Assembly: GCF_026344035.1 (NCBI RefSeq)
Contig: NZ_JAPKND010000004.1
Span: forward strand, 301,678 to 365,677
Direction: 5' to 3'
Length of the DNA: 64,000 nt
DNA from: Alcaligenes endophyticus
GTDB lineage: Bacteria; Pseudomonadota; Gammaproteobacteria; Burkholderiales; Burkholderiaceae_B
Shown here: in pieces, positions 35,860 through 47,979 of the stretch
How the letters are laid out: each line of letters starts with the position of its first letter
Position numbering within the stretch: position 1 is the first letter of the stretch
Made by a program: the position numbers and the translations under genes
Notes under the pieces: model-generated
What the model saw: only the letters and a program-made list of their open reading frames with translations
Told to the model about the DNA's origin: nothing
Database searches by the model: none

Positions 35860-37084
35860 AATTCATAAACCATTCGCGCATACGCGCCAGCAAACTTTTA
35901 ACGCTGCCCTTTTGCTGTGCTACTTTACGTCCCCGTGCATGCTGCACACGAGCTTCACTCAATAAACCCATAACGGTAGAAAAACGTGGATTGTGCATCA
36001 CATCAGCTAAGCTGCCTTCATAGCTAGGAACTGCTACCCGTACTGGCTTTAAAAACACGTCTTCTGCCAACTCAACAATGCCCGGCAACATAGCTGTCCC
36101 GCCGGTTAACACTACGCCGGAAGATAGTAAGTCCTCGTAACCTGACTCTCGTAAACTTTGCTGTACGAAAGTAAACAGTTCTTCCACCCGTGGCTCAATC
36201 ACCGCCCCTAGAGCCTGACGTTTCACTTGGCGATTTGGTCTGTCACCCAGGCCAGGCACTTCGATCATTTCGTCTGTGTGTGCCAAGCCCTGTTTAGCCA
36301 AACCAAACCGCAACTTAATTTCCTCTGCATCGGGTGTGGGCGTGCGCAACATCGCAGCAATATCACTGGTGATCTGATCGCCTGCAATCGGGATCACGGC
36401 CGTGTGACGTATCGCCCCTCCTGTGTAAATGGCTATATCTGTAGTACCACCACCAATATCCACCAACACCACACCTAGCTCTTTTTCATCTTTCGTTAAA
36501 CAAGACAAACTGGATGCTAAGGGCTGCAAAATTAAGTCTTGCACTTCTAATCCGCAACGACGCACGCATTTAACAATGTTTTGCGCTGCACTGACAGCCC
36601 CGGTGACAATATGAACACGTACCTCTAAACGTAAGCCGCTCATTCCTATGGGCTCGCGTATGTCTTCCTGAGAATCCACGATGAATTCCTGCGTAAGCAC
36701 ATGCAGCACCTGTTGGTCTGTGGGGATGTTGACCGCCTTTGCCGTTTCTATGACTCGCATTACGTCGGTAGCTGTTACTTCCTTATCCTTGACTGCCACC
36801 ATGCCGCTTGAGTTAAAGCTAGTGATATGACTGCCAGCAATTCCCGTGTAGACCTCCCGTATCTTGCAGTCAGCCATTAATTCGGCCTCTTCTAAGGCTC
36901 GTTGTATCGAGTTCACCGTACTTTCAATATTGACTACTACGCCCTTGCGCATACCTTGGGACTCATGTTGCCCCAAACCCAATACTTCAAAACGGCCCTC
37001 AGGCAGAATCTCCGCAACCACCGCCACCACTTTGCTGGTGCCTATGTCCAGAGCAACGATGAGGTCTTTGATGTCACGAGTCAT
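35858..37084 (-). CDS. ftsA: Cell-division actin-like protein FtsA
   Basis: FtsA tethers FtsZ to the membrane and signals to the septal synthases. The 408-aa protein has the actin-fold phosphate 1 motif VALDIGTSKVVAVVAE, phosphate 2 VVLVDIGGGTTDIAIY, adenosine-binding GVVLTGGTAMLPGIVELA, and a C-terminal amphipathic segment SLLARMREWFMN for membrane attachment. It is four bases from ftsQ and followed by the tandem hairpins before ftsZ. Confidence 0.97.
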   Translation of the reverse strand: MTRDIKDLIVALDIGTSKVVAVVAEILPEGRFEVLGLGQHESQGMRKGVVVNIESTVNSIQRALEEAELMADCKIREVYTGIAGSHITSFNSSGMVAVKDKEVTATDVMRVIETAKAVNIPTDQQVLHVLTQEFIVDSQEDIREPIGMSGLRLEVRVHIVTGAVSAAQNIVKCVRRCGLEVQDLILQPLASSLSCLTKDEKELGVVLVDIGGGTTDIAIYTGGAIRHTAVIPIAGDQITSDIAAMLRTPTPDAEEIKLRFGLAKQGLAHTDEMIEVPGLGDRPNRQVKRQALGAVIEPRVEELFTFVQQSLRESGYEDLLSSGVVLTGGTAMLPGIVELAEDVFLKPVRVAVPSYEGSLADVMHNPRFSTVMGLLSEARVQHARGRKVAQQKGSVKSLLARMREWFMN

Positions 37085-37088
37085 ATAT

Positions 37089-37880
37089 TTACTTCACAGT
37101 AGTAGTAGGAACCGGGGTGAGCATAATTGCAAACCCATTCGGATAACGTAAATCAGCACTAGCCAAGGTCCGGTCGCCCAAACGCTGCATTAAAGCCGGC
37201 CAAGCTTGAACAAATCTTTCAATACGTGCGGCAAAAGGCAAAGCGCCTTGACGCCCATGCAGATCGGCCACATCAGCGCCCGGATCGCGCCCTAAATTTA
37301 AATGCACTCCGTCAGAAAGGTTGACATCCCACGCGTAGCGGGGGCTTAAACTGACTTCCTGTACCTGCAAGCCCAGCGGCGCAAACCAACGAGCCAATTC
37401 CGCATAGCGCTGCACTACCAACCGCTCTGACGAGGGGGGGCCACTTAGCTGGGGCAAGCTGACTTCGTCAGGCACGACTGCACGATTAGCACTAAAAGCC
37501 TCGCCCCAAGTGTTAATCATTTCATTCTCATTCCAATAAGCCAGAGGTTGTTGCTCTTCGATACGTACTGTTAGCGCATTGGGCCAAACTCGTTGAATTT
37601 GAGCTCGGCGCACCCACGGTGCGGACTCGATCAGCTTTCTGGCGCTATTTAAATCCAAGGTAAAAAAATTGCCTGCTAAACGCCCTGCTACCGTCGCAGC
37701 CACCCCTTCTGGGGTGACAAACACTAAGGGCCCCTCTTGCACTGCTTCTATCTGTATGCGCTGAATGGTAAAGTAAGGTCGACGCACTACCCACACCAGC
37801 ACACCCACTACCAAAGCGCTAACAGCCAGTAAAGCTATCGCGTTGGCAATCATATTGGTTAGGCGGGCGTCAGTAAACAT
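37089..37880 (-). CDS. ftsQ: Cell-division protein FtsQ
   Basis: FtsQ is the bitopic scaffold that recruits FtsB and FtsL. The 263-aa protein has a short cytoplasmic N-terminus, one membrane helix (about 10-31), a POTRA domain opening with YFTIQRIQIEAVQEGPL, and the periplasmic beta domain with WPNALTVRIEEQQPLAYWNE. It lies 14 bases downstream of ddl and directly before ftsA. Confidence 0.95.
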   Translation of the reverse strand: MFTDARLTNMIANAIALLAVSALVVGVLVWVVRRPYFTIQRIQIEAVQEGPLVFVTPEGVAATVAGRLAGNFFTLDLNSARKLIESAPWVRRAQIQRVWPNALTVRIEEQQPLAYWNENEMINTWGEAFSANRAVVPDEVSLPQLSGPPSSERLVVQRYAELARWFAPLGLQVQEVSLSPRYAWDVNLSDGVHLNLGRDPGADVADLHGRQGALPFAARIERFVQAWPALMQRLGDRTLASADLRYPNGFAIMLTPVPTTTVK

Positions 37881-37894
37881 AGCAACTGCTCAGC

Positions 37895-38845
37895 TTATAC
37901 AGTACGGGCGATGGCTTGCACTTTGCAGCGTGCACTGGCCAAAATTTCCACACATAAGTCCGCATAAGACAAACCATCTGCCTTCGCCCCCATCGGCACC
38001 AAAGAATGACTCGTCATGCCTGGTGAAGTATTCATTTCTAACAACCACGGCTGCCCTTGCTCATCGAGCATAAAATCAGCCCGCCCCCACCCCTCGCAGC
38101 CTAAGGCCACATAGGCTTGAACGGCGAGGCGACGAATCTGTTCGCTCAGCTCATCACCCAAAGCGGCAGGACAAAAATACTGCGTCGCATCCGACAAATA
38201 CTTATGCTCAAAATCGTAATTGCCCCCCGGAGCAACAATCTCGATCACAGGTAAAGCGCGTGCTTGTTCCCCGGCACCCAACACTGGTACGGTTAACTCG
38301 CGCCCACGAATAAACTGTTCGGCCAACACCGAGGTGTCATAGTGCATAGCAGTAGTAAAAGCCGCCTCAGCCTGTTCAGCTAGGTCCACCCGCGTAACAC
38401 CAACCGTGGAGCCTTCATGCGGCGGCTTCATGATTAACGGCAAACCTAATTGTTCAACACTGGCTGCAATCAAGGCAGCATCACGTAACTCGACAAAATC
38501 GGGGGTAGGTAGTCCATGTTGCTGCCAAATACGCTTGCTCATGACCTTATCCATGGCCAAACTCGATGCCATCACGCCACTTCCGGTGTAAGGGATACCT
38601 AACCACTCCAACGCCCCTTGCAGCGTGCCATCCTCACCAAAACGACCATGTAAATTAATAAATACGCGATCAAACTTTTGTTCCGCCAGGCTGCTCAGCG
38701 TTTCAGCCCCCATATCAAACAAATGGGCATCAATACCTTTGCTACGCAAAGCCTCATGCACGCCCTGCCCAGACATCAGTGAAACTTCTCGCTCGGCCGA
38801 TTTACCACCATATAAAACCCCTACACGACCAAAATCGACACTCAT
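37895..38845 (-). CDS. ddl: D-alanine--D-alanine ligase
   Basis: Ddl makes the D-Ala-D-Ala dipeptide later added by MurF. The 316-aa ATP-grasp enzyme shows [51 protein letters not shown], the ATP-binding [12 protein letters not shown], and the C-terminal metal-binding [17 protein letters not shown]. Its ATG overlaps the murC stop by four bases. Confidence 0.96.
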   Translation of the reverse strand: MSVDFGRVGVLYGGKSAEREVSLMSGQGVHEALRSKGIDAHLFDMGAETLSSLAEQKFDRVFINLHGRFGEDGTLQGALEWLGIPYTGSGVMASSLAMDKVMSKRIWQQHGLPTPDFVELRDAALIAASVEQLGLPLIMKPPHEGSTVGVTRVDLAEQAEAAFTTAMHYDTSVLAEQFIRGRELTVPVLGAGEQARALPVIEIVAPGGNYDFEHKYLSDATQYFCPAALGDELSEQIRRLAVQAYVALGCEGWGRADFMLDEQGQPWLLEMNTSPGMTSHSLVPMGAKADGLSYADLCVEILASARCKVQAIARTV

Positions 38846-40248
38846 GCTAATTCTCCTAATTGGGCTGGCACGCGACTGATGGACCCTGCCCCCATCAGCA
38901 AGATCACATCACCATCTTCTGCAAAATCAAAAATTGTCTGCGGCATGTCTGCAATATCAGCTATGAATATAGGTTCTACCTTGCCAAGCACACGTATCGC
39001 GCGCGCCAGGGCTCTGCCGTCGGCCGCTATCAATGGTTGCTCACCGGCTGCATACACCTCGCTTAACAGAACTGCATCCGCGCGGCTCAATACTTGAACA
39101 AAATCCTCAAAGCAATCTCGCGTACGAGTGTAGCGATGGGGCTGAAAAGCCAGCACTACACGACGATCGGGCCATGCGCCTCGGGCCGCCTCTAAGGTGG
39201 CTGCCATCTCAACGGGGTGGTGGCCGTAATCATCGATTACCGTAAAGGTGCCGCTCCCACGGCTAGCTGGCACAGCAAAATCGCCGACTAAGGAAAAGCG
39301 TCTTCCTACACCTTTAAACTCATCCAATGCCGTCGCAATACAATCGTCCGATACACCTAGTTCGGTTGCCACGGCAATCGCAGCTAAGGCATTAAGTACA
39401 TTATGGCGGCCGGGTAGATTCAAACTGATGGCTAATTTAGGCAAGGTACCTTGTGGCCCTTGACGCAACACATCAAAACGCATGTGTGTACCTTCACTGC
39501 GCACATTCACGGCTCTTACTTGAGCCTCAGTGTCAATGCCGTAGCTGGTGACAGGGCGAGAGATAAAAGGAATAATTTCTCGCACATGAGCGTCATCACT
39601 ACAGACAATCGCACTACCGTAAAAAGGCAAGCGATTAGTGAAGTCTACAAAAGCACTTTTAAGTTTGGCCACATCATGACCGTAGGTATCCATGTGGTCT
39701 AAATCAATATTGGTGATGATGGCCATGACAGGCAATAAATTCAGGAAAGAGGCATCCGACTCATCTGCCTCCACCACAATGTATTCCCCTTGCCCTAACC
39801 TAGCATTGGCCCCAGCAGAGTTCAAACGCCCACCAATCACAAAAGTTGGATCTAGGTCAGCAGCCGCCAACAAACTGGCCACCAAACTTGTAGTGGTAGT
39901 TTTTCCATGCGTCCCGGCAATAGCAATGCCGCGCTTAAGGCGCATCAACTCCGCCAACATTAACGCGCGAGGTACCACTGGTATACGTGCTGCACGCGCC
40001 GCCAATACCTCGGGATTATCTCCACCTATAGCTGTGGAGGTCACAATTGCCCCCATCCCCTCAATATTCTCGGGTTTATGGCCAATAATAATACGCGCGC
40101 CTAGGGAGGCAAGCCGTTTAGTGACTGCACTCTCCTGAATATCTGAACCACTGACCGTATAGCCAAGATTAAGCATTACCTCGGCAATGCCACTCATGCC
40201 CGATCCGCCTATACCAACAAAATGTAAACCTTTAATCCGATGTTTCAT
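38842..40248 (-). CDS. murC: UDP-N-acetylmuramate--L-alanine ligase
   Basis: MurC adds the first amino acid to UDP-MurNAc. The 468-aa Mur ligase has the N-domain [15 protein letters not shown], the ATP loop [26 protein letters not shown], the [20 protein letters not shown] central block and the [14 protein letters not shown]-domain motif. The start is ATG 40248, with GGGAG six bases upstream and overlapping the murG stop; an upstream in-frame extension of nine codons lies inside murG and is not used. Confidence 0.96.
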   Translation of the reverse strand: MKHRIKGLHFVGIGGSGMSGIAEVMLNLGYTVSGSDIQESAVTKRLASLGARIIIGHKPENIEGMGAIVTSTAIGGDNPEVLAARAARIPVVPRALMLAELMRLKRGIAIAGTHGKTTTTSLVASLLAAADLDPTFVIGGRLNSAGANARLGQGEYIVVEADESDASFLNLLPVMAIITNIDLDHMDTYGHDVAKLKSAFVDFTNRLPFYGSAIVCSDDAHVREIIPFISRPVTSYGIDTEAQVRAVNVRSEGTHMRFDVLRQGPQGTLPKLAISLNLPGRHNVLNALAAIAVATELGVSDDCIATALDEFKGVGRRFSLVGDFAVPASRGSGTFTVIDDYGHHPVEMAATLEAARGAWPDRRVVLAFQPHRYTRTRDCFEDFVQVLSRADAVLLSEVYAAGEQPLIAADGRALARAIRVLGKVEPIFIADIADMPQTIFDFAEDGDVILLMGAGSISRVPAQLGELA

Positions 40249-41318
40249 GCTGCTCTCCCTGCTACTTGCTGACATGCCTCAGCAATGAGCTGGGTCGCGT
40301 TCAACTGTGCGTGTTCCTGTGCATGGCTGGCCACACGCATGAGTTCTTCTCGGCTTTGGCCTTGCAGCCATTGAGCCAGCCACTGCTCTGTAAATTCTTT
40401 TTGCACCTGCAACCAAGCCCCATCGCAATCGCTCAGGTACTTGGCGTTGGCCGTTTGGTGATCATCAATCGCGTGCGGTAAAGGTATAAATAATGCCGCC
40501 ACGCCTGTTGCTGCCACTTCCGCGACCGTCATCGCCCCCGCTCGACAAATCAACACATCAGCCGCTTGCATCGCCGCTGCCATGTCAGCGATAAACGACA
40601 CACATTCAGCCTCCACATTCAGTTGCTGATATGTCTGCTTTAGCTGGGACAAATGTTGTTCACCTGCCTGATGCGTCACCACGGGACGCTGCTCACTTGG
40701 TAATAGCGCTAAGGCTGCGGGCACCACTTTATTTAAAATTGCTGCCCCCAAACTGCCCCCTACGACCAATATTCGTAACGGCCCAAGGCGGCGAGCATAA
40801 CGCTGCGACGGTGTTTCTGACTGTAAGAAATCGTCACGTACAGGATTTCCGACCATAACAGCACCGGGCAAAGCTCCCGGAAACCCCACTAACGTACGGC
40901 GCGCTATTTTAGCCAGATATCGATTGGCCGTTCCAGCCACCGCATTTTGCTCATGTATCACTAAGGGGATACCTAGCCACTTCGCTGCTAAACCACCTGG
41001 GAAAGCCACATACCCGCCCATACCTAGCACTACATTGGGACGCACTTGAGTCAAGCGAGCTCGCGCCTGCAGACAGGCAGAGAGTAGAGTGAATGGGAGC
41101 TTTAATAAAGTTAGTAATCCCTTACCACGTACACCGGCAAAATGCAGAGGTAACAAAGGAAAGCCATGCTGAGCCACTAAACGGCCTTCCATTCGTTCTG
41201 GATGTCCCATCCAATAGACTGTCCAGCCAGATTCTTGCAAATGCTTGGCAACTGCTAGCCCGGGCATAATATGCCCCCCCGTGCCGCCAGCCATAATAAC
41301 GATCGTAGGCGCTGTCAT
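40245..41318 (-). CDS. murG: Undecaprenyldiphospho-muramoylpentapeptide N-acetylglucosaminyltransferase
   Basis: MurG turns lipid I into lipid II at the inner face of the membrane. The 357-aa GT-B enzyme has [18 protein letters not shown] at the N-terminus, [28 protein letters not shown], and the UDP-GlcNAc site [22 protein letters not shown]. Four-base overlaps join it to ftsW upstream and murC downstream. Confidence 0.96.
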   Translation of the reverse strand: MTAPTIVIMAGGTGGHIMPGLAVAKHLQESGWTVYWMGHPERMEGRLVAQHGFPLLPLHFAGVRGKGLLTLLKLPFTLLSACLQARARLTQVRPNVVLGMGGYVAFPGGLAAKWLGIPLVIHEQNAVAGTANRYLAKIARRTLVGFPGALPGAVMVGNPVRDDFLQSETPSQRYARRLGPLRILVVGGSLGAAILNKVVPAALALLPSEQRPVVTHQAGEQHLSQLKQTYQQLNVEAECVSFIADMAAAMQAADVLICRAGAMTVAEVAATGVAALFIPLPHAIDDHQTANAKYLSDCDGAWLQVQKEFTEQWLAQWLQGQSREELMRVASHAQEHAQLNATQLIAEACQQVAGRAA

Positions 41319-42508
41319 GTTCGCTTACCTCTCATCATGAGCCGGTTTTCCACATCGACACGCATCAGTATCGCCAAAGCCACAAGGTTCATCACAATTC
41401 CTGAACCCCCGTAGCTGACCAATGGCAAGGTTAGACCTTTCGTAGGCAATAGCCCCAAGCACACACCCACATTGATGAACGTTTGAACCCCAAACCAAAT
41501 AGCCACGCCTTGAGCAACTAAACCACTAAAAAATCGATCCATCGCTATGGCCTGACGAGCGATAGTGAAACTGCGCCAAACAATAAATCCGAAGGCTAGG
41601 ACTAAAGCGAAAACCCCTACAAAACCCAACTCCTCGCCAATCACGGCAACGATAAAGTCTGTGTGAGCCTCTGGCAAATAATGCAGTTTCTCAACACTAG
41701 AGCCGAGTCCTACCCCGAACCACTCACCACGCCCTAGAGCAATTAAAGAATGGGAAAGCTGATAGGCACTACCGTAAGCGTTATCAGGATTCCATGGATC
41801 TAAATAAACAAACAATCGCTCACGTCGCCAAGGAGAAAGCCAAATCAGCAGTAAAAAGCTACTCACCAAGATACCTAGCAACGCAGAAAAAAGCTTGCCG
41901 TTAATGCCACCGACGAACAACACGCCCACCGCAATGACCACGATCACCATGAATGCGCCTAGGTCTGGCTCTAAGAGCAGTAAAATTCCCACCATGCCCA
42001 AAGCCACTGCCATAGGCATAAACCCGCGCCAAAACTTTTGCAAATGCTCCTGCTTACGCACGGTATAGTCCGCCGCATATAACACCATGGCGATTTTCAT
42101 CAGCTCTGAGGGCTGAAAATTAATCAAGCCCAACGGTAGCCAGCGCCGTGCACCATTCACTTCGCGTCCAATTCCCGGCACCAACACCACCACAAGTAAA
42201 AGCATGCTCAGGAAAAACAAAGGCAAGGCCACTTTTTGCCATACTCTCATCGGTACGCTGAAAGCCATGCTGGCAGCAACCAACCCCACCAAAATGAACA
42301 AAGCGTGTCGCAATACAAAGTAATAACGTCCGTAACTTTCATAGCGAGGACCATCTGCAAGCGCAATTGAGGCCGAATAAACCATCAACAGGCCAAATAA
42401 GCTTAGCAACAAGGCTACCGATAATAGCGATCGGTCAAAAGTAGGTAAGGCAGTACGAGTGGGACGCACTGCATTGACACCAGAGGTCAGCTCAGCAAAT
42501 AAACTCAT
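41315..42508 (-). CDS. ftsW: Septal peptidoglycan glycosyltransferase FtsW (SEDS)
   Basis: FtsW polymerises lipid II at the septum together with FtsI. The 397-aa polytopic protein has about ten membrane helices and the SEDS blocks [53 protein letters not shown], the [17 protein letters not shown] loop with its essential acidic residue, and [20 protein letters not shown] near the C-terminus. It overlaps murD and murG by four bases each. Confidence 0.96.
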   Translation of the reverse strand: MSLFAELTSGVNAVRPTRTALPTFDRSLLSVALLLSLFGLLMVYSASIALADGPRYESYGRYYFVLRHALFILVGLVAASMAFSVPMRVWQKVALPLFFLSMLLLVVVLVPGIGREVNGARRWLPLGLINFQPSELMKIAMVLYAADYTVRKQEHLQKFWRGFMPMAVALGMVGILLLLEPDLGAFMVIVVIAVGVLFVGGINGKLFSALLGILVSSFLLLIWLSPWRRERLFVYLDPWNPDNAYGSAYQLSHSLIALGRGEWFGVGLGSSVEKLHYLPEAHTDFIVAVIGEELGFVGVFALVLAFGFIVWRSFTIARQAIAMDRFFSGLVAQGVAIWFGVQTFINVGVCLGLLPTKGLTLPLVSYGGSGIVMNLVALAILMRVDVENRLMMRGKRT

Positions 42509-44034
42509 GCGGCCTCCCCTTGATCTAAAGCCAACTCTGTCAGTGCCTCAACAAATACCTGCCCTCGATGCTGATAATTACGGAACATATCCATACTGGC
42601 GCAGGCGGGTGAAAGAATCACGGCATCCCCTGCTTGCGCTATATCGGCCGCACTACGTACCGCCTGCTCCAAACTGGCTTGATGCACGATGGGTATGCCT
42701 GTATCAGCTAAGGCCGCCTCAATTAAGGGGGCATCTTGACCGATTAAAAAAACCGCTTTCACTTTGCCCTGTACTGCGGCCGCTAACGGCGCGAAGTTTT
42801 GCCCTTTACCTAAACCACCAGCAATTAAAATCAAAGGCTGATCTAATCCATTCAAGGCTGCCACAGTGGCCCCTACGTTGGTGCCCTTGCTATCATCAAA
42901 ATAGCTCACTCCCTGCAGGAGCCGGACCAGCTCCAGACGATGGGGCTCCCCTTGATAAGTGCGCAAGGCATGCAGCACGTCAGACCAGCGTAAACCCAAG
43001 ACTCGTGCCAATGCCAATACGGCCAAAGCATTTAGGGCGTTATGCCGCCCTTTGAGTTGTAGTGCTTCTACAGGCATGAGCTTGTTAACCCGCCCAAGCG
43101 GGCGAATTGTTGGCTCAGCAGTGCCAGCTTGGCGTTTACGAACAGTGCTTTCCTGCTCAGAAAAGTCTGTGGCTTCAGCAGCTAACAGCCACTCCATCCC
43201 CCCTTCCAGACCCAAGCCTAAATCACCTACATAGCTTGGAGCATGGGCAGAGAACCCGCGAGTGCAGGCCGCATTAACGTCGGGCAGCATCGCCACCACC
43301 TGCTCATCATCACGGTTAAAGACCTGTACTTTACTGAGGGCAAAAAGCTTGGCTTTGGCTTGTGCGTATGCCTGGGAACTGCCGTGCCAATCCAAGTGAT
43401 CATCAGTGAGGTTAAGTACGGCGCCAGCATCGCAATGCAAACTATAGGTGGTCTCTAACTGGAAACTGGACAACTCCAGAATCCACACCTGAGGCAGATT
43501 GTCTGTCTGTATCTGCTGACGCAAAGCCGTCAACGCTGCGGGACTTATATTGCCAGCTATGCATACGTGCAGACCAGCCGCTCGCAATACATGGGCCAAT
43601 AAGCTCACGACTGTCGTTTTTCCATTGGTTCCCGTCACGGCTAACACATGAGGGGTATAACCCTGTGATCGTAGCTGCTGTAACGCGCGCGCAAACAGTT
43701 CAATCTCGCTAATGACCTCGATCTGTAGGTCACGGGCCCAAGCCAAGAACTGCGCGATAGCGGGATCTATGGGTGACAAACCAGGGCTGATCACCACCGC
43801 ACTAACCCCGTGCAACGCCTCAAAGCATAAGGCCTGCTCTCCCAGTAACTGCTCTACCTGATCTGTATCACCTTGAAGCTGACCCAATATATCAATATGA
43901 GCACGCGTATCGAGCAGGCGCAAAGCAGCGCCTTGATCTAAACACCATTGTGCTGCAGACAGACCCGTCTCCCCCAAGCCGAGTATGGCGATGCGGCCAG
44001 TTGTATGAAGAGGGGAGCTATGTTCGGTAGTCAT
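42505..44034 (-). CDS. murD: UDP-N-acetylmuramoylalanine--D-glutamate ligase
   Basis: MurD adds D-glutamate to UDP-MurNAc-L-Ala. The 509-aa protein opens with [18 protein letters not shown], has the ATP loop [55 protein letters not shown] and [16 protein letters not shown]. It is longer than E. coli MurD because of insertions, one near [20 protein letters not shown] in the central domain; similar insertions occur in relatives. The start is ATG 44034, which overlaps the mraY stop; 28 in-frame codons further upstream lie within mraY. Confidence 0.95.
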   Translation of the reverse strand: MTTEHSSPLHTTGRIAILGLGETGLSAAQWCLDQGAALRLLDTRAHIDILGQLQGDTDQVEQLLGEQALCFEALHGVSAVVISPGLSPIDPAIAQFLAWARDLQIEVISEIELFARALQQLRSQGYTPHVLAVTGTNGKTTVVSLLAHVLRAAGLHVCIAGNISPAALTALRQQIQTDNLPQVWILELSSFQLETTYSLHCDAGAVLNLTDDHLDWHGSSQAYAQAKAKLFALSKVQVFNRDDEQVVAMLPDVNAACTRGFSAHAPSYVGDLGLGLEGGMEWLLAAEATDFSEQESTVRKRQAGTAEPTIRPLGRVNKLMPVEALQLKGRHNALNALAVLALARVLGLRWSDVLHALRTYQGEPHRLELVRLLQGVSYFDDSKGTNVGATVAALNGLDQPLILIAGGLGKGQNFAPLAAAVQGKVKAVFLIGQDAPLIEAALADTGIPIVHQASLEQAVRSAADIAQAGDAVILSPACASMDMFRNYQHRGQVFVEALTELALDQGEAA

Positions 44035-45203
44035 CGTAATTTCAATGTAGATAGGCCTAGCATGACTAACATCATGGTGATAATCCAGAAACGCACCACT
44101 ACTTGCGTCTCTTTCCAACCCGATACCTCAAAGTGATGGTGCAAAGGAGCCATACGGAAAATGCGCCGTCCTTCACCATAGCGGTGCTTGGTATATTTAA
44201 ACCAACCTACCTGCAACATAACGGACAAGGTCTCTACCACAAACACCCCGCCCATAATAAAAAACACAATTTCTTGGCGCACAATAACGGCAATCGTGCC
44301 TAAAGCACCACCCAAAGCTAGCGCCCCTACATCGCCCATAAATACTTGCGCGGGATAAGCGTTAAACCATAGAAAAGCCAAGCCCGCGCCGGCTATCGCC
44401 GCGCAAATAATCATCAGCTCCGAAGCGCCGGCGATATACGGAAAAAACAGATACTTGGAGTAATCAACGCGCCCTACCACATAAGCAAAAATACCCAGTG
44501 CGCTGCCCACCATCACCGTTGGCATAATCGCCAACCCATCGAGCCCATCGGTTAGATTGACCGCATTGCTCGAACCCACGATGACTGCCCACGTCAAACA
44601 GACAAAACCAAAAACACCTAGGGGATAGCTAACGGATTTAAAAAATGGCACGATCAAGTCAGCGCGTGTAGGCAAGGACATCGTGAAGCCACTTAATACC
44701 CATTCTTTGAACAGTGGCCAAAGCTCGGCATTGGCAGGAGCGGACACCGCAAAACTTAGATATATGGCGGCAATCGCACCAATAATGGCTTGCAGGCAAA
44801 ACTTCTGACGTGAGGACATCCCTTCAGGGTCGCGATGGACGACTTTTTTATAATCGTCTGCCCAACCTATCCACCCAAAACCGAAGGTGACTAACAACAC
44901 TACCCACACAAAACGATTAGTCCAATCGGCCCACAACAAAGTGCTAAAACCGATGGAAATAAGTATCAGCACACCTCCCATAGTAGGAGTGCCGTTTTTT
45001 TGCAAGTGTGTGCTGGGACCATATGCCCTTACAGCCTGACCAATTTTCAACTCGGTCAACTTACGTATTACCCAGGGTCCGCAGAATAACCCCATAGCCA
45101 TGGCCGTAGCACATGCCAAAATAGCACGCAGAGTGATATATTCAAAAACGCCAAATGCACGTATGTGTGAATCCGACAACCAGCGTGCCAACTCAAGTAG
45201 CAT
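44031..45203 (-). CDS. mraY: Phospho-N-acetylmuramoyl-pentapeptide transferase
   Basis: MraY attaches the pentapeptide precursor to undecaprenyl phosphate, forming lipid I. The 390-aa membrane enzyme has about ten helices, [16 protein letters not shown], the Mg2+ aspartates in [44 protein letters not shown] and the histidine-rich [12 protein letters not shown] loop. Its ATG overlaps the end of murEF by 11 bases. Confidence 0.97.
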   Translation of the reverse strand: MLLELARWLSDSHIRAFGVFEYITLRAILACATAMAMGLFCGPWVIRKLTELKIGQAVRAYGPSTHLQKNGTPTMGGVLILISIGFSTLLWADWTNRFVWVVLLVTFGFGWIGWADDYKKVVHRDPEGMSSRQKFCLQAIIGAIAAIYLSFAVSAPANAELWPLFKEWVLSGFTMSLPTRADLIVPFFKSVSYPLGVFGFVCLTWAVIVGSSNAVNLTDGLDGLAIMPTVMVGSALGIFAYVVGRVDYSKYLFFPYIAGASELMIICAAIAGAGLAFLWFNAYPAQVFMGDVGALALGGALGTIAVIVRQEIVFFIMGGVFVVETLSVMLQVGWFKYTKHRYGEGRRIFRMAPLHHHFEVSGWKETQVVVRFWIITMMLVMLGLSTLKLR

Positions 45204-47979
45204 TGCAAGCTCCTTCTAGGTCAGTTGTTAAACCGTCCTCAAGAGCACTTACGACCCGTTCCATACGAGCACTACGCGAACCCTTGATTAAAATATGTGA
45301 GGGTTCCAAGGCCTGCAAATAAGCCACCATGTCTTCAAAAGCTTCAAACTGATGGGCCCTCGCGCCAAAAGCCTGAGCGGCATGACGCGCATCGTTACCT
45401 AAAGTCAATAGCTCATCTACGCCACGTTCTTTAGCATAAGCCCCCACCTCTGCATGAGCAGCGGTGCAATCATTGCCAATCTCGCCCATATTGCCCAAGA
45501 CCAACACCTTACGGCCGCTTAATTGTGCCAAGACATCGATTGCCGCACGTACAGAGTCAGGGTTGGCGTTGTAGGTATCGTCGATCAATTGAAAGCCGCT
45601 AGTTAAGCGTTTTGCTTGCATACGTCCGCTGACTGGTCTGAATGCTTGCAAGCCTGCAACAATGGCACTCAATGGTGCCCCTGCAGCCTGCGTACATGCC
45701 GCAGCCGCCAAGGCATTGCGCAAATTATGAACTCCCGGCGTGGCCAGATTTACCGTCGCCTCTTCATCGGCAAGATGTAAGGTAAAACGCGTATGGGCAG
45801 GCTCAGCAAAAATAGCATCTGCATAAACAGCCTGATGACTGTTGAAACCAAAACGAACTTGCTTACGGCCGACGGTCATTTGATTCCACATTTCTGTGTA
45901 AGCATCATCCCCTGGATAAATAGCGACTCCATCCTGAGGTAAGAAACTAAAGACGCTACCGTTTTCCAGGGCAACCGCTTCTACCGTATGCATGAACTCT
46001 TGATGCTCACGCTGAGCATTGTTTACTAAGGCGATATTTGCTTGTGCCATCGCCGCTAACACGGCAATTTCGCCGGGGTGGTTCATCCCCAGCTCCAAAA
46101 CAGCTGCCTGATGCTTCGCTTGCAAACGCAAAATGCTCAACGGTACCCCTAGGTCATTATTCAAATTACCTAGTGTGGCCAAAACCTGATCTTCCCCTAG
46201 CCATGCTCGTAAAATAGCGGCAATCATTTCCTTGGTGGTGGTTTTACCATTACTACCAGTCACAGCAATAACAGGCAAAGTAAAGCGTTCACGCCATGCC
46301 TGCGCTAACTGCTGCAAAGCAATTCGTGTATCACCTAAGACAAGCTGCGGTAGTTTGATCGAAGGTTGCTGTTGCTCAACAATGGCAGCAACGGCTCCTG
46401 CCTGAGCTACTTGAGTCAAATAGCCATGACCATCGAAGTTTTCGCCTTTTAAGGCTAAAAACACATCACCTGTGCTGATAGAGCGCGAATCTGTCGACAG
46501 CCTGACGCCACGCAACCAGCTCAATGCCGCACGCGCCCACTCACGATCATCGAATGGACGCCGCTCAGCACCAATTTCCTGATAGGTTTCATGGCCTTTA
46601 CCCGCCAGCAAAACAATATCATTCGGTTCTGCAGACCAAATTGAAGACAAAATAGCTTGTGTACGATCAGGCTCGATACGTGGATGAGCCGGCATACCAG
46701 CAAGAATTTGCGCAATAATGCTATGAGCATCTTCATGGCGCGGATTATCTGTGGTCAAAACCACTTCATCAGCCAGCTTCGCAGCGATCGCTCCCATAAC
46801 AGGACGCTTAGCCGTATCCCGATTACCGCCACAACCAAATACGCAGATCAGACGTCCTCCACGTACCGTAGCCACTTCCCGCAATGCTTCTAAAGCCCGC
46901 TCTAGGGCGTCAGCGGTATGAGCATAGTCAACCACAACCAATGGCAGGGGAGTATGCTTACCTATAGTGCTGATAGGGTCGACAATTTGCAATCGCCCTG
47001 GAACCGAAACCAGGGTAGCCATAATGCGCGCAATCTTAGAAACAGGCCAACCGACTTCCTGTAAGACTCCCGCTACTAACAGCAGGTTGGCAACATTATG
47101 CTCACCTAATAAACGCGTCACGATCTGCGCAGTGCCGTGTGTCGTGACTAAATTAAAAACCTGTCCGTCGGCCCCTGTATGAATATCATCAGCTAGCAGG
47201 TCCACGCCAGCATGCTGCATAGAATAACTGACTTTACGTGCTTGCAATGGAGCGGCTAGCAGCTCTTGACCGATCTCATCGTCGGCATTAATCACCGCAC
47301 TGCGCAAGCCGGGCCAAGTAAACAGAATTTGCTTCGCTTGCTTGTACGCCGACATGGATCCATGGTAGTCCAAGTGATCATGTGTCAAGTTGGTGTAGCC
47401 AGCGATATCAATCGCTACGGCGTCAAGACGCCCTTGCTCCAAACCAATGGAAGACGCCTCTAACGCCACCACCGAAGCCCCCGCCGCACGTATCGCCGCT
47501 AAACTACGATGCACAGTTAATACATCAGGGGTAGTCAGCACCCCGCCTAAATTGCTCCCGTCAGGCAAAGTAACTCCTAGGGTGCCGATCGTGCCGCAAG
47601 GTACTTGCGAATTATTGATCGCAGCAGCCACCCATTGCACACTAGACGTTTTACCGTTAGTGCCAGTCACGGCGACCACTGTCATGGCCTCGGAAGGCCG
47701 ACCGTACCACTCGTGTGCAATCGCTCCTAGTTGAGCGCTTAAGTCCTTCACTTGCAACACCGGCACATCTAATGCTGGCGCTCCATTATCTGAGTGCTCA
47801 CGTACAATTGCACAAGCCCCCTGACCCACCGCCTGCTGCTCGTAATCTCTACCGTCACCCACTATTCCTGGACAGGCAAAAAATATGTCACCCGCCTGCA
47901 CTTGACGCGAGTCCAAACACAAATGCGCCGTAGGCGCGGCATGCTGTGCCAACCACTCTATGATTGCGGGGGCATTCAT
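45193..47979 (-). CDS. murEF: Bifunctional MurE-MurF ligase fusion
   Basis: This 928-aa protein joins MurE (about 1-488; adds meso-diaminopimelate) and MurF (about 490-928; adds D-Ala-D-Ala). MurE features are the ATP loop [11 protein letters not shown] (103-112), the [10 protein letters not shown] block, [15 protein letters not shown], and the diaminopimelate-selective DNPR motif (411-414). MurF features are [20 protein letters not shown] (495-514), [14 protein letters not shown] (571-584), and [20 protein letters not shown]. The junction near 46512 has no linker: MurF lacks the first 20 or so residues of free MurF. The same fusion is known in Bordetella. No frameshift or stop lies between the halves. 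Confidence 0.95.
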   Translation of the reverse strand: MNAPAIIEWLAQHAAPTAHLCLDSRQVQAGDIFFACPGIVGDGRDYEQQAVGQGACAIVREHSDNGAPALDVPVLQVKDLSAQLGAIAHEWYGRPSEAMTVVAVTGTNGKTSSVQWVAAAINNSQVPCGTIGTLGVTLPDGSNLGGVLTTPDVLTVHRSLAAIRAAGASVVALEASSIGLEQGRLDAVAIDIAGYTNLTHDHLDYHGSMSAYKQAKQILFTWPGLRSAVINADDEIGQELLAAPLQARKVSYSMQHAGVDLLADDIHTGADGQVFNLVTTHGTAQIVTRLLGEHNVANLLLVAGVLQEVGWPVSKIARIMATLVSVPGRLQIVDPISTIGKHTPLPLVVVDYAHTADALERALEALREVATVRGGRLICVFGCGGNRDTAKRPVMGAIAAKLADEVVLTTDNPRHEDAHSIIAQILAGMPAHPRIEPDRTQAILSSIWSAEPNDIVLLAGKGHETYQEIGAERRPFDDREWARAALSWLRGVRLSTDSRSISTGDVFLALKGENFDGHGYLTQVAQAGAVAAIVEQQQPSIKLPQLVLGDTRIALQQLAQAWRERFTLPVIAVTGSNGKTTTKEMIAAILRAWLGEDQVLATLGNLNNDLGVPLSILRLQAKHQAAVLELGMNHPGEIAVLAAMAQANIALVNNAQREHQEFMHTVEAVALENGSVFSFLPQDGVAIYPGDDAYTEMWNQMTVGRKQVRFGFNSHQAVYADAIFAEPAHTRFTLHLADEEATVNLATPGVHNLRNALAAAACTQAAGAPLSAIVAGLQAFRPVSGRMQAKRLTSGFQLIDDTYNANPDSVRAAIDVLAQLSGRKVLVLGNMGEIGNDCTAAHAEVGAYAKERGVDELLTLGNDARHAAQAFGARAHQFEAFEDMVAYLQALEPSHILIKGSRSARMERVVSALEDGLTTDLEGACNAT

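Noticed and set aside
39692..40138. 148-codon frame antisense to murC
   Set aside because: Low-complexity translation with no ribosome site; a shadow of the Mur ligase frame.
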